Positions 15,975 to 26,519 of a stretch of DNA of 62,055 bases are shown here, one piece after another. The notes under the pieces were generated by a model. It did no database searches. It was not told the origin of the DNA and saw only the letters and a list, made by a program, of their open reading frames with translations. How positions within the stretch are numbered: the first letter of the stretch is position 1; each line of letters starts with the position of its first letter. Origin of the DNA: Pseudomonas neustonica. GTDB taxonomy: Bacteria; Pseudomonadota; Gammaproteobacteria; Pseudomonadales; Pseudomonadaceae. The translations under genes were made by a program, and so were the position numbers. The stretch covers positions 1 to 62,055 of the forward strand of contig NZ_RKKU01000026.1 in NCBI RefSeq assembly GCF_003797945.1, written 5' to 3'.

Positions 15975-17048
15975 ATGCCTCTTTATACGCGGAATGTCTT
16001 CATCGATACAGAGCCTTTTGTAAAAGCGGGCCTTGATTTTTCATCTAAAACCATCGAATCGTTCAAAGGGCTTTGTGGCGACGGAGAGCTTAAACATATC
16101 ACCAGCACTATTGTGGTAAAGGAAGTACAAAGAAAAATTTCTGAGCAAATCAGAGAAGCGGTGAGTGGTGTTGCAGATTTTCGCAGAAAGGCAAAAACTT
16201 TAAAAAACTCTAATAATCAGGTTGTAAAAAATCTTTTTGAGGAGCTTGATCAGAAATTGATTGAAGATGAAGCCCTTCATGTATTTGGTGATTTCCTTTC
16301 TGCATCACGGACTAAAATAGTTGATTTGAAAAAGGTTGACGCGAACGAAGTAATGGATATGTATTTTGAACGCAAGCCTCCTTTTATAAATGAAAAAAAG
16401 AAAAATGAGTTTCGCGATGCATTTTCACTTCTAGCAATTAATTCTGCGATTCCGGACGGTGATAAAATTTATGTTATCTCTGCCGATGCCGACCATATCG
16501 CATACTGCGAAGAAAACCCGAAGTTTATAAGCGTTGATAGTCTTAGTAAATTTTTGGATCTTTATAACGCGCATGCTGATAATCGAACTCAGTTCATCAA
16601 GGAGTTCCTTGATGAGCAGGTTGATGAGATAAAGCAGGAAATTAAGTCTCAAATAGAGGCTGCTGAAGCTTATAATGATTCCGCTTGGGAGCATTCTGAG
16701 GTAGATAGTTTTTCGATAGAAGATGTCGAGGATTTTGAACCTGAAATCGTTTTTATCGATGATGAGGAATGTCAAATTGTTTTTGATGTAAATGTGAATT
16801 ATGTGGTCTCTGTTACTGGGCCGGACTACGCTAACGGCACCTATGATAAGGAAGATGGAGTTACTTATACTTTTGATGATGCCACTAGAGTTGAAAATGG
16901 GGATAGGGAATTTTCTGTTGAGGTTTATCTTTCGTATGAGGCTGGTGGCGGCTGTTTTGTTAATAAAGATATGCAGATAATCGTTAAAGATCTTTCTGGC
17001 GGCATTGATTTTTGCGTAGAAGAAAACTCGAGTGATTACTATTATTAA
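15975..17048 (+). CDS. PIN-like domain protein (DUF4935-type), predicted nuclease
   Basis: 357 residues. The N-terminal 200 residues look like a PIN-fold nuclease: NVFIDTEPF with D11, the VVKEVQRKI helix with E50, KNEFRDAFSLLAI with D148, and YVISADADH with D171/D173, giving the acidic quartet of metal-dependent RNases. Charged helices link these (residues 50-120). The C-terminal 150 residues are very acidic (SEVDSFSIEDVEDFEPE) and then beta-rich, ending NSSDYYY; I do not recognise that part. A TTGGAG site precedes the ATG. AT-rich like the gene upstream and bracketed by hairpin copies 1 and 2. DUF4935 proteins are largely uncharacterised and occur in accessory or defence-like loci; no antitoxin-like partner other than the upstream gene is visible. 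Confidence 0.72.
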   Translation: MPLYTRNVFIDTEPFVKAGLDFSSKTIESFKGLCGDGELKHITSTIVVKEVQRKISEQIREAVSGVADFRRKAKTLKNSNNQVVKNLFEELDQKLIEDEALHVFGDFLSASRTKIVDLKKVDANEVMDMYFERKPPFINEKKKNEFRDAFSLLAINSAIPDGDKIYVISADADHIAYCEENPKFISVDSLSKFLDLYNAHADNRTQFIKEFLDEQVDEIKQEIKSQIEAAEAYNDSAWEHSEVDSFSIEDVEDFEPEIVFIDDEECQIVFDVNVNYVVSVTGPDYANGTYDKEDGVTYTFDDATRVENGDREFSVEVYLSYEAGGGCFVNKDMQIIVKDLSGGIDFCVEENSSDYYY

Positions 17049-17086
17049 TATTTAGCAAGTATTGTTTGAGTTTTTTGAGGAAACTT

Positions 17087-17130
17087 AGGTCGGATGAACA
17101 TTAATTACGCAGAAATGTTCATTTGACTCC
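17087..17130. repeat. Hairpin element of the TCAGATGAAAATT family, copy 2
   Basis: GGTCGGATGAACATT and AATGTTCATTTGACTCC. The inner stem ATGAACATT (17094-17102) pairs with AATGTTCAT (17114-17122). Relative to copy 1 the A:T pair inside GAAAATT/AATTTTC has become C:G on both arms (GAACATT/AATGTTC). It lies about 45 bp after the PIN-like gene and is followed by CGGTTTTATTT. Confidence 0.75.
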
Positions 17131-17153
17131 GGTTTTATTTACTACACATCACA

Positions 17154-17209
17154 CTTCCCGCTTCCCGCTTCCCGCTTCCCGCTTCCCGCTTCCCGCTTCC
17201 CGCTTCCCG
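17154..17209 (+). repeat. Heptamer tandem repeat (CTTCCCG x8)
   Basis: Eight perfect consecutive copies of CTTCCCG, then a degenerate CTTGACG. It ends 28 bp upstream of the LiuR palindrome. A perfect 7-mer tract is prone to copy-number change by slippage. Confidence 0.95.
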
Positions 17210-17237
17210 CTTGACGCGCCAGCGTTCACCAGCTTAC

Positions 17238-17255
17238 CTTTACGTTAACGTAAAG
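17238..17255. promoter_or_regulatory. LiuR operator palindrome
   Basis: CTTTACGTTAACGTAAAG is a perfect 18-bp palindrome, 19 bp before the liuR start. MerR-type regulators bind such dyads between -35 and -10, and the TTTACGTTAACGTAAA core fits the LiuR motif described for gammaproteobacteria. Predicts autoregulation and control of liuABCDE. Confidence 0.8.
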
Positions 17256-17274
17256 CAGTCATCAAAGACGACCC

Positions 17275-17652
17275 ATGACCCAGACCTACAGCATTTCCGA
17301 CCTCGCCCATGAGCTGGATATCACCACGCGGGCGATCCGTTTTTATGAGGAGCAGGACATGCTCTGCCCTGAGCGGCGGGGGTTGGAGCGGGTTTATAGC
17401 GCTCGGGATAAGGTGACGCTCAAGCTGATTTTGCGTGGTAAGCGCATTGGCTTTTCGTTGGCTGAGTGCAAGGAGCTGATCGAGCTGTACGACCCCAGTT
17501 ATGGCAATCAGAAGCAGCTGGAAACCTTTATGCAGAAGATTGCCCAGCGCCGTACGCAGTTGGCGCAGCAGTTGCTCGATATTGAACAGATGCAGATTGA
17601 ACTGGATACCGCTGAAGATCGGTGCCGCGCGGCGTTGGCGCAGACGCTCTAG
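17275..17652 (+). CDS. liuR: MerR-family regulator of leucine/isovalerate catabolism (LiuR)
   Basis: 125-residue MerR-type regulator. The winged HTH spans residues 1-70 (YSISDLAHELDITTRAIRFYEEQDMLCPERRGLERVYSARD); a coiled-coil dimerisation helix follows (about 80-120). No metal-binding cysteine pair is evident at the C-terminus, fitting a metabolite sensor rather than a metal sensor. It immediately precedes liuA and has a perfect palindromic operator upstream. Known LiuR proteins repress branched-chain amino-acid breakdown genes and are released by pathway acyl-CoAs; that is assumed here. Confidence 0.9.
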   Translation: MTQTYSISDLAHELDITTRAIRFYEEQDMLCPERRGLERVYSARDKVTLKLILRGKRIGFSLAECKELIELYDPSYGNQKQLETFMQKIAQRRTQLAQQLLDIEQMQIELDTAEDRCRAALAQTL

Positions 17653-17707
17653 TCTGGTGTTAGCCATCGTTTTGGACTGAACAACAACAATAAAAGCAGG
17701 TGGAATC

Positions 17708-18871
17708 ATGCATTATCCGTCGCTCAACTTCGGTCTTGGCGAGACCATTGAAATGCTGCGCGATCAGACGCGCAGTTTTGTGGCTGCCGAGCTGGCGCCG
17801 CGTGCGGCGGAGATCGACCGGGAGAACCAGTTCCCGCAGGACATGTGGCGGCGTTTTGGCGATATGGGTCTGTTGGGTATTACGGTGCCGGAGGAATACG
17901 GCGGGTCCGGGTTGGGCTATCTGGCGCATGTAATCGCCATGGAAGAAATCAGCCGCGGCTCGGCGTCGGTGGGGCTGTCTTACGGGGCGCACTCCAATCT
18001 CTGCGTGAATCAGATCAACCGCAACGGCACGCCGGAGCAGAAGACGACATACCTGCCCAGGCTGATCAGCGGTGAGCATGTGGGCGCGCTGGCGATGAGC
18101 GAGCCGAATGCCGGGTCGGATGTGGTCAGCATGAAGCTGCGCGCCGATAAGCACGGCGACCATTACGTGCTCAACGGCAGCAAGATGTGGATCACCAACG
18201 GGCCGGAGGCCAACGTCTATGTGATTTACGCCAAGACCGAGCCGGACAAAGGCGCGCACGGCATAACGGCTTTTATCGTCGAGCGCGATTCTCCTGGTTT
18301 CTCGCGTAGCCCCAAACTCGACAAGCTGGGCATGCGAGGTTCCAACACATGCGAGCTGGTGTTCGATAACGTCGAAGTACCGGCTGAGAATATTCTTGGT
18401 GCGCTGAATGGCGGCGTTAAGGTGTTGATGAGCGGGCTGGATTACGAGCGTGTGGTGCTCTCCGGCGGCCCGACCGGGATCATGCAAAGCTGCATGGATG
18501 TGGTGGTGCCCTACATCCACGACCGCCAGCAGTTTGGCCAGAGCATCGGCGAGTTTCAGCTGATCCAGGGCAAGGTGGCGGATATGTATACCCAGCTGAA
18601 CGCCAGCCGCGCCTATCTGTACGCCGTGGCGCAAGCCTGCGACCGCGGCGAAACCACCCGCAAGGACGCCGCCGGTGTCATTCTCTATACCGCTGAAGCG
18701 GCCACCCGCATGGCGCTAGATGCCATTCAGATTCTCGGCGGCAATGGCTACATCAACGACTACCCCACCGGCCGCCTGCTGCGCGACGCCAAGCTCTACG
18801 AGATCGGCGCGGGCACCAGCGAGATTCGGCGCATGCTGATTGGGCGGGAGTTGTTTAATGAGACGCGGTGA
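17708..18871 (+). CDS. liuA: Isovaleryl-CoA dehydrogenase
   Basis: 387-residue FAD acyl-CoA dehydrogenase oxidising isovaleryl-CoA to 3-methylcrotonyl-CoA in leucine breakdown, with electrons passed to ETF. Signatures: [13 protein letters not shown] (127-139), [17 protein letters not shown], and the catalytic base E247 in [13 protein letters not shown], the internal position diagnostic of isovaleryl-CoA dehydrogenases rather than the C-terminal Glu of other ACADs. The C-terminal [23 protein letters not shown] is typical. Ribosome-binding site AGGTGG. First structural gene of the liu operon. Confidence 0.96.
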   Translation: MHYPSLNFGLGETIEMLRDQTRSFVAAELAPRAAEIDRENQFPQDMWRRFGDMGLLGITVPEEYGGSGLGYLAHVIAMEEISRGSASVGLSYGAHSNLCVNQINRNGTPEQKTTYLPRLISGEHVGALAMSEPNAGSDVVSMKLRADKHGDHYVLNGSKMWITNGPEANVYVIYAKTEPDKGAHGITAFIVERDSPGFSRSPKLDKLGMRGSNTCELVFDNVEVPAENILGALNGGVKVLMSGLDYERVVLSGGPTGIMQSCMDVVVPYIHDRQQFGQSIGEFQLIQGKVADMYTQLNASRAYLYAVAQACDRGETTRKDAAGVILYTAEAATRMALDAIQILGGNGYINDYPTGRLLRDAKLYEIGAGTSEIRRMLIGRELFNETR

Positions 18872-18872
18872 C

Positions 18873-19027
18873 CCAGCCGCAAGCTATAAGCTGCAAGCGG
18901 CAAGCAGCACTGAGATGCCTTGGGGTTGGGTGCACCTAGTTAACGTGGGTGGCGAAGTCCTGTCTGGCAAAAATGGTGGAGCGGCTAGGGTTGGCTTGCA
19001 GCTTGCGGCTTGTGGCTTGCAGCTGGC
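18873..19027. repeat. Inverted repeat pair in the liuA-liuB gap
   Basis: The 171-bp gap between liuA and liuB begins with AGCCGCAAGCTATAAGCTGC AAGCGGCAAGC-type sequence (18875-18906) and ends with its inverted counterpart (TTGGCTTGCAGCTTGCGGCT onwards, 18991-19020). Transcribed, these could form a long imperfect stem around about 85 nt. Such AAGCTGCAAGC-rich elements are common between genes in pseudomonads. Confidence 0.7.
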
Positions 19028-19042
19028 CGGGGAGCAAAAGCG

Positions 19043-20650
19043 ATGAGCGTCCTGCAAACCCAAATCACCCCCAGCTCACCGGAATACGCGGCTAACGCAA
19101 CGGCCATGCGCTCCATGGTCTGCGAGCTACAAAGCCTGCTGGCAGGCATTGCAAAAGGCGGTGGTGAGGTTGCGCAGGGGCGGCATTTGGCGCGGGGTAA
19201 GCTGTTGCCGCGTGACCGGGTGGATGCGCTGCTGGATGCCGGCTCGCCCTTTCTGGAGATTGGCCAGCTGGCGGCGCATGAGGTGTATGGCGAGTCGGTG
19301 CCGGCGGCGGGGGTGATTGCCGGGATCGGGCGGGTCGAGGGGGTGGAGTGCATGATCGTCGCCAACGATGCGACCGTGAAAGGCGGCTCTTACTATCCAC
19401 TCAGCGTTAAGAAGCACCTGCGTGCGCAAGCCATCGCGCAGCAGAACCGCCTGCCCTGTATTTATCTGGTGGATTCCGGCGGTGCCAACCTGCCCCGCCA
19501 GGACGAGGTATTCCCCGACCGCGAGCACTTTGGCCGCATCTTCTTCAATCAGGCCAACATGAGTGCGCAGGGCATTCCGCAGATCGCCGTGGTGATGGGC
19601 TCCTGTACTGCCGGGGGCGCCTATGTGCCAGCCATGGCGGATGAAGCCATCATGGTGCGCGAGCAGGCGACTATCTTCCTCGCCGGTCCGCCGCTGGTGA
19701 AGGCCGCGACCGGTGAGGTGGTCAGTGCCGAAGCCTTGGGCGGTGCCGATGTGCATTGCCGCACCTCCGGCGTGGCCGATCACTACGCCGAGAACGACGA
19801 GCACGCCCTGGCCCTCGCCCGCAGCTGCATCAGCAATCTGAACTGGCGCAAGCAGGGCGAGCTGAACGCCCGCGCTCCCATCGCCCCGCGTTACCCGGCA
19901 GGGGAGCTGTACGGCATTATTCCTGCCGATGCCAAGCAACCCTTCGATGTGCGCGAGGTGATCGCCCGGCTGGTGGATGACAGCGCCTTTGATGAATTCA
20001 AGGCGCTCTATGGCACCACGCTGGTGTGTGGCTTCGCGCATTTGCACGGTTACCCGGTGGCGATTCTGGCCAACAACGGCATCCTCTTTGCCGAGTCGGC
20101 GCAGAAGGGCGCGCACTTTATCGAGCTGGCCTGCCAGCGCGGTATTCCGCTGCTGTTTCTGCAGAACATCACCGGCTTTATGGTCGGCAAAAAGTACGAG
20201 GAAGGCGGCATCGCCAAGCACGGCGCCAAGCTGGTCACTGCCGTGGCCTGCGCGCGCGTGCCCAAGTTCACCGTAATTATCGGCGGCAGCTTTGGTGCGG
20301 GTAACTATGGCATGTGTGGCCGCGCTTACGACCCGCGCTTTCTGTGGATGTGGCCCAACGCGCGCATCTCGGTAATGGGCGCCGAGCAGGCCGCCGGGGT
20401 GCTGGTGCAGGTCAAGCAGGAACAGGCCGAACGCAGCGGCGATACCTTCAGCACCGAGCAGGCCAACGCCCTGCGTCAGCCGATCCTCGACCAATACGAA
20501 AAACAGGGCCACCCCTACTACTCCAGCGCCCGCCTCTGGGACGACGGCGTGATCGACCCGGCGCAGACGCGGGATGTGCTGGGGTTGGCGATATCGGCGG
20601 CCCTCAACGCGCCAATCGAAGACACGCGTTTTGGGGTGTTTAGGATGTAG
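19043..20650 (+). CDS. liuB: 3-methylcrotonyl-CoA carboxylase, beta (carboxyltransferase) subunit
   Basis: 535-residue carboxyltransferase that transfers CO2 from biotin on LiuD to 3-methylcrotonyl-CoA, giving 3-methylglutaconyl-CoA. N- and C-terminal crotonase-like halves: [19 protein letters not shown] near residue 140, [13 protein letters not shown] near 190, [16 protein letters not shown] near 370 and [20 protein letters not shown] near 410. These glycine-rich segments form the acyl-CoA and biotin pockets. I chose ATG 19043 with GGGGAGC upstream; an in-frame ATG at 19010 would lie in the inverted repeat. Confidence 0.96.
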   Translation: MSVLQTQITPSSPEYAANATAMRSMVCELQSLLAGIAKGGGEVAQGRHLARGKLLPRDRVDALLDAGSPFLEIGQLAAHEVYGESVPAAGVIAGIGRVEGVECMIVANDATVKGGSYYPLSVKKHLRAQAIAQQNRLPCIYLVDSGGANLPRQDEVFPDREHFGRIFFNQANMSAQGIPQIAVVMGSCTAGGAYVPAMADEAIMVREQATIFLAGPPLVKAATGEVVSAEALGGADVHCRTSGVADHYAENDEHALALARSCISNLNWRKQGELNARAPIAPRYPAGELYGIIPADAKQPFDVREVIARLVDDSAFDEFKALYGTTLVCGFAHLHGYPVAILANNGILFAESAQKGAHFIELACQRGIPLLFLQNITGFMVGKKYEEGGIAKHGAKLVTAVACARVPKFTVIIGGSFGAGNYGMCGRAYDPRFLWMWPNARISVMGAEQAAGVLVQVKQEQAERSGDTFSTEQANALRQPILDQYEKQGHPYYSSARLWDDGVIDPAQTRDVLGLAISAALNAPIEDTRFGVFRM

Positions 20651-20654
20651 CGGC

Positions 20655-20820
20655 GCGCACAGCGCGCCAGCTGGAAGCTGAAAGCGCGAAGCTGGAAGTA
20701 GTCCGAGCGATGCAGGTGTGAGGAGTTTTTGACAGACACCGCAGCCGCAAACCGGCATAAAGTTCGACTGCTGCACGAGCTGCTTCCAGCTTCTAGCTTC
20801 TGACTTCCAGCTGCGCGAGC
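20655..20820. repeat. Inverted repeat pair in the liuB-liuC gap
   Basis: The 194-bp gap carries CGCGCCAGCTGGAAGCTGAA (20662-20681) and, inverted, GCTTCTGACTTCCAGCTGCG (20796-20815), with further CTTCCAGCTTCTAGCTTC units between. This is a second, different stem-forming element inside the same operon. Confidence 0.7.
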
Positions 20821-20844
20821 AAGCCACCAATCGAGAAGAACCGA

Positions 20845-21645
20845 ATGAGCCAGTACCAGACTATAGAACTCGAATTCACCGACAACGGCATAGCGACCCT
20901 CTGGCTTGCTCGCGCCGACAAGAACAACGCCTTCAACGCCTTAATGATCAGCGAGTTGTTGCAGGCGCTGGATGAGGTGGCGGCGGATGAGACGGTGCGT
21001 TTTATGCTGCTGCGTGGGCGGGGCAATCACTTTTCTGCCGGGGCGGATCTGGAGTGGATGCGTGACTGTGCGGCGCTGGATTACAACGCTAACCTGAATG
21101 ACGCCCGCGAGTTGGCGCAGTTGATGGCCAGTCTGGCGCAGCTCAAAGTGCCGACGCTGGCGGTGGTGCAGGGTGCGGCCTTTGGTGGCGCGCTGGGGTT
21201 GATCAGTTGCTGCGATATGGCGATTGGCGCGGAGGAGGCCACCTTCTGTCTGTCCGAGGTGCGCATTGGGTTGCTGCCGGCGGTGATCAGCCCTTACCTG
21301 GTGCAGGCGATGGGCGCGCGCGCGGCGCGGCGTTTTGCGCTGACGGCAGAGCGTTTTCATGGTGAGCGTGCGCGCGAGGCAGGGCTGTTGGCCGAGTGTT
21401 ATCCGGCGGCGGAACTGGAGGATGAGTTGCTGCAGTGGCTGGATCGCCTGCTGCAAAACAGCCCGCAGGCCATGCGCGCGACCAAGGCGCTGCTGCAAGA
21501 GGTAAAGCAGGGTGAGATGAGCACTTCACTGCGGCGTTACACTGAGGCCGCCATCGCGCGTATTCGCGTCAGCCCCGAGGGGCAGGAAGGGCTCAACGCC
21601 TTTTTGCAGAAACGCGACCCCGCCTGGCTGCCGCCCAAGCCTTGA
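20845..21645 (+). CDS. liuC: Methylglutaconyl-CoA hydratase (enoyl-CoA hydratase family)
   Basis: 266-residue crotonase-fold enzyme hydrating 3-methylglutaconyl-CoA to HMG-CoA. The oxyanion-hole segments are LLRGRGNHFSAGADLEWM (residues 54-71) and VQGAAFGGALGLISCCDMAI (108-127); SEVRIGLLPAVISPYL (134-149) carries the catalytic-loop glutamate. Position between the two MCC subunit genes gives the specific function, which sequence alone could not. 18 bases separate it from liuD. Confidence 0.93.
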   Translation: MSQYQTIELEFTDNGIATLWLARADKNNAFNALMISELLQALDEVAADETVRFMLLRGRGNHFSAGADLEWMRDCAALDYNANLNDARELAQLMASLAQLKVPTLAVVQGAAFGGALGLISCCDMAIGAEEATFCLSEVRIGLLPAVISPYLVQAMGARAARRFALTAERFHGERAREAGLLAECYPAAELEDELLQWLDRLLQNSPQAMRATKALLQEVKQGEMSTSLRRYTEAAIARIRVSPEGQEGLNAFLQKRDPAWLPPKP

Positions 21646-21663
21646 GTCCTGACCAATACCACC

Positions 21664-23625
21664 ATGGATAACCCGATGATCGACACCCTGTTGATTGCCA
21701 ATCGCGGCGAAATCGCCTGCCGCATCATGCGTACCGCCCGCGAGCTGGGCCTGCGCACGGTGGCTGTGCATAGCGATACCGACCGCAACGCGCGGCATGT
21801 GCGTGAAGCCGATGCGGCGGTGAACCTGGGTGGCGCCAAGCCAGCCGACAGCTATCTGCGCATCGAAGCGCTGATTGCCGCCGCGCAGCACAGCGGCGCG
21901 CAGGCGGTGCATCCCGGTTACGGGTTCCTCTCGGAGAATGCCGACTTTGCCCGCGCCTGTGAGCAGGCCGGGTTGCTCTTCGTTGGCCCGCCCGCCAGCG
22001 CCATTGATGCCATGGGCAGCAAGTCGGCGGCCAAGGCGTTGATGCAGCATGCTGGCGTACCGCTGGTGCCGGGCTATCACGGCGACGATCAGCAGCTCGA
22101 CACCTTCGCCCGCGCCGCCGAGGCTGCCGGCTATCCGGTGCTGCTCAAGGCCAGCGCCGGTGGCGGGGGTAAGGGCATGAAGGTGGTCGAGGCTCCCGCC
22201 GAGCTGGCCGATGCTTTGGCCTCGGCGCAGCGCGAAGCCAAAGCGTCCTTCGGTGATGCACGCATGCTGCTGGAAAAGTACGTGCTGCAGCCGCGTCACG
22301 TGGAGATTCAGGTGTTTGCCGACAGCCAGGGCAACGCGGTCTATCTGCACGAACGCGACTGCTCGATCCAGCGGCGGCACCAGAAGGTGGTGGAAGAAGC
22401 GCCCGCGCCCGGCTTGTCGGCCGAGCTGCGCCAGCGTATGGGAGAGGCAGCGGTCAAGGCGGCGCAGGCCATCGGTTATGTGGGGGCGGGTACGGTAGAG
22501 TTTCTGCTTGATGCGCGTGGCGACTTCTTCTTCATGGAGATGAACACCCGGCTACAGGTCGAGCATCCGGTCACCGAGGCGATCACCGGGCAGGATCTGG
22601 TCGCCTGGCAGCTGCGCGTTGCGGCCGGCCAGCCGCTGCCGCTGACCCAGGCGCAGATTCCGTTGCATGGCCACGCCATCGAGGTGCGGCTGTACGCCGA
22701 AGATCCCGAGCAAGACTTTCTGCCAGCCAGCGGCACGCTGACCCTGTATCGCGAACCGGCTGCCGGGCCAGGGCGTCGGGTGGATAGCGGCGTGAGCGAG
22801 GGCGACAGCGTCTCGCCCTTCTACGATCCCATGCTGGCCAAGCTGATAGCCTGGGGCGAGGACCGCGAAACCGCGCGTTTGCGCCTGCTGGCGATGCTGG
22901 ACGAACAAATGATCGGCGGGCTGCGCAGCAACCTGCCCTTTCTCAAGCGAGTACTGGCGCACCCGGCCTTTGCCGCCGCCGAGCTGGATACCGGCTTTAT
23001 CGCCCGCCATGCCGACACCTTGCTGCCGCCACCCGCCGAGTTGCCCGCCGCGTTTTGGGCGTTGGCCGCGCGGGCCTGGCTGCTGAGTGAAGCGTCTACC
23101 GCGCGCAGCGATGATCCGCATTCGCCTTGGGCGGCCAACAACGGCTTGCGTCTCGGTTTGTCGAGCGCCCAGACGCTGCATCTGCGTTGCGAGCAAGAGA
23201 CCCGGCGCGCGCTGCCGGTGGACGATGCGCTGCTGCAGGGCGATCAGCTGCTGTGGCAAGGCCAGCGCTACCCGCTGCAGCGCCGTGGCGAACGGCTGTT
23301 TCTCGGTTGGGGCGGACAGTTGCGTGAGCTTACCCGCGTTGATCCGATCAGCGCCGCGCAGCAGGCGCAGGCGCCGCAGGGTGGCCTGACGGCACCGATG
23401 AACGGCAGTATCGTGCGAGTTGCTGTGCGTGTGGGTGAGCAGGTTGAGGCTGGCACCTTGCTGGTTGTGCTCGAGGCGATGAAAATGGAGCACAGTATTC
23501 GTGCCCCGTACGCGGGCGAAGTTATAGCGTTGGGCTGTGCCGAAGGTGATCTGGTTGAAGAAGGCCGGCTGCTGATTGAGTTGCAGGCGCTGCCAGAGCC
23601 CAAGCGAGAGGAGATTCTTGAATGA
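21664..23625 (+). CDS. liuD: 3-methylcrotonyl-CoA carboxylase, alpha (biotin) subunit
   Basis: 653-residue biotin carboxylase/biotin carrier protein. The ATP-grasp biotin carboxylase domain occupies about residues 5-450 (LLIANRGEIACRIMRTARE; KASAGGGGKGMKVV; MEMNTRLQVEHPVTE), then a linker/BT domain, and a biotinyl domain whose lysine is K607 in LEAMKMEHS. ATP-dependent carboxylation of biotin is coupled to LiuB. An alternative in-frame start (ATG 21679) would remove five residues (MIDTLLIANRG). The end overlaps liuE by four bases. Confidence 0.95.
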   Translation: MDNPMIDTLLIANRGEIACRIMRTARELGLRTVAVHSDTDRNARHVREADAAVNLGGAKPADSYLRIEALIAAAQHSGAQAVHPGYGFLSENADFARACEQAGLLFVGPPASAIDAMGSKSAAKALMQHAGVPLVPGYHGDDQQLDTFARAAEAAGYPVLLKASAGGGGKGMKVVEAPAELADALASAQREAKASFGDARMLLEKYVLQPRHVEIQVFADSQGNAVYLHERDCSIQRRHQKVVEEAPAPGLSAELRQRMGEAAVKAAQAIGYVGAGTVEFLLDARGDFFFMEMNTRLQVEHPVTEAITGQDLVAWQLRVAAGQPLPLTQAQIPLHGHAIEVRLYAEDPEQDFLPASGTLTLYREPAAGPGRRVDSGVSEGDSVSPFYDPMLAKLIAWGEDRETARLRLLAMLDEQMIGGLRSNLPFLKRVLAHPAFAAAELDTGFIARHADTLLPPPAELPAAFWALAARAWLLSEASTARSDDPHSPWAANNGLRLGLSSAQTLHLRCEQETRRALPVDDALLQGDQLLWQGQRYPLQRRGERLFLGWGGQLRELTRVDPISAAQQAQAPQGGLTAPMNGSIVRVAVRVGEQVEAGTLLVVLEAMKMEHSIRAPYAGEVIALGCAEGDLVEEGRLLIELQALPEPKREEILE

Positions 23626-24526
23626 CCATGCCACAACAGGTTCGCCTGGTTGAAGTGGGCCCGCGCGATGGCCTGCAGAACGAGCAACAGCCGATCAGTG
23701 TGGCCGACAAGGTGCGCCTGGTGGATGATCTGAGCGCTGCCGGATTGAGCTATATCGAGGTCGGCAGTTTTGTCTCGCCCAAGTGGGTGCCGCAGATGGC
23801 CGGTTCGGCCGAGGTATTTGCCGCCATTGCGCAGCGCCCCGGCGTGACCTACGCCGCGCTGGCGCCCAACCTCAAGGGCTTTGAGGCCGCGCTGGCCGCT
23901 GGGGTGAAAGAGGTCGCGGTCTTTGCCGCCGCCTCGGAGGCCTTCTCACAGAAAAACATCAACTGCTCGATTGCCGAGAGTCTGCAGCGCTTTGCGCCGC
24001 TGATGGCGTCAGCCAAGGAGCACGGCGTGCGGGTGCGCGGTTACATTTCCTGCGTGCTGGGCTGCCCCATTGATGGCGCAGTAGCGCCCGAGCAAGTCGC
24101 GGCCATCGCCCGTGAGCTGCTCGATAGCGGCTGCTACGAAGTCTCGCTGGGTGACACCATAGGTGTCGGCACCGCCGGTGAAACCCGGCGGCTGATCGAG
24201 GTGGTTGGCCGCGATATTGACCGGCAGCTGCTGGCCGGACACTTTCACGATACCTACGGTCAGGCGTTGGCCAACATCCACGCGAGCCTGCTGGAAGGCG
24301 TGGCAGTATTCGATAGCTCGGTCGCGGGTCTCGGCGGTTGTCCCTACGCCAAGGGCGCTACCGGCAATGTGGCGACCGAAGACGTGCTTTATCTGCTTAA
24401 CGGTTTGGGTATCCAAACCGGCGTCGATATGGCGGCACTGGTGCAGGCCGGGCAGCATATCTGCAACGTGCTGGGCATCGAGAACGGCTCGCGGGTGGCG
24501 CGCGCGCTGCTGGCGCGGGAGCAGGC

Positions 24527-24530
<4 letters not shown>
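23622..24530 (+). CDS. liuE: Hydroxymethylglutaryl-CoA lyase
   Basis: 302-residue TIM-barrel enzyme of the DRE-metallolyase family splitting HMG-CoA into acetyl-CoA and acetoacetate. Motifs: VEVGPRDGLQNEQ at the N-terminus (metal ligand and catalytic Arg), AGHFHDTYGQALAN with the HxH-type ligands, and the active-site cysteine loop GLGGCPYAKGATGN near residue 235. Overlaps liuD and the next gene by four bases each, so the three are co-translated. Confidence 0.96.
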
Positions 24531-26482
<1,952 letters not shown>

Positions 26483-26519
26483 GCAGGCAAGGCGTCACCT
26501 ACCAGTGGCTTACAGTGGT

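Noticed and set aside
17154..17209. Heptamer tract considered as a CRISPR or iteron array
   Set aside because: No spacers and no replication gene nearby; simple tandem repeat.
19127..20830. 567-codon ORF opposite liuB
   Set aside because: Antisense shadow of a well-conserved carboxyltransferase gene; codon pattern follows liuB's third positions.
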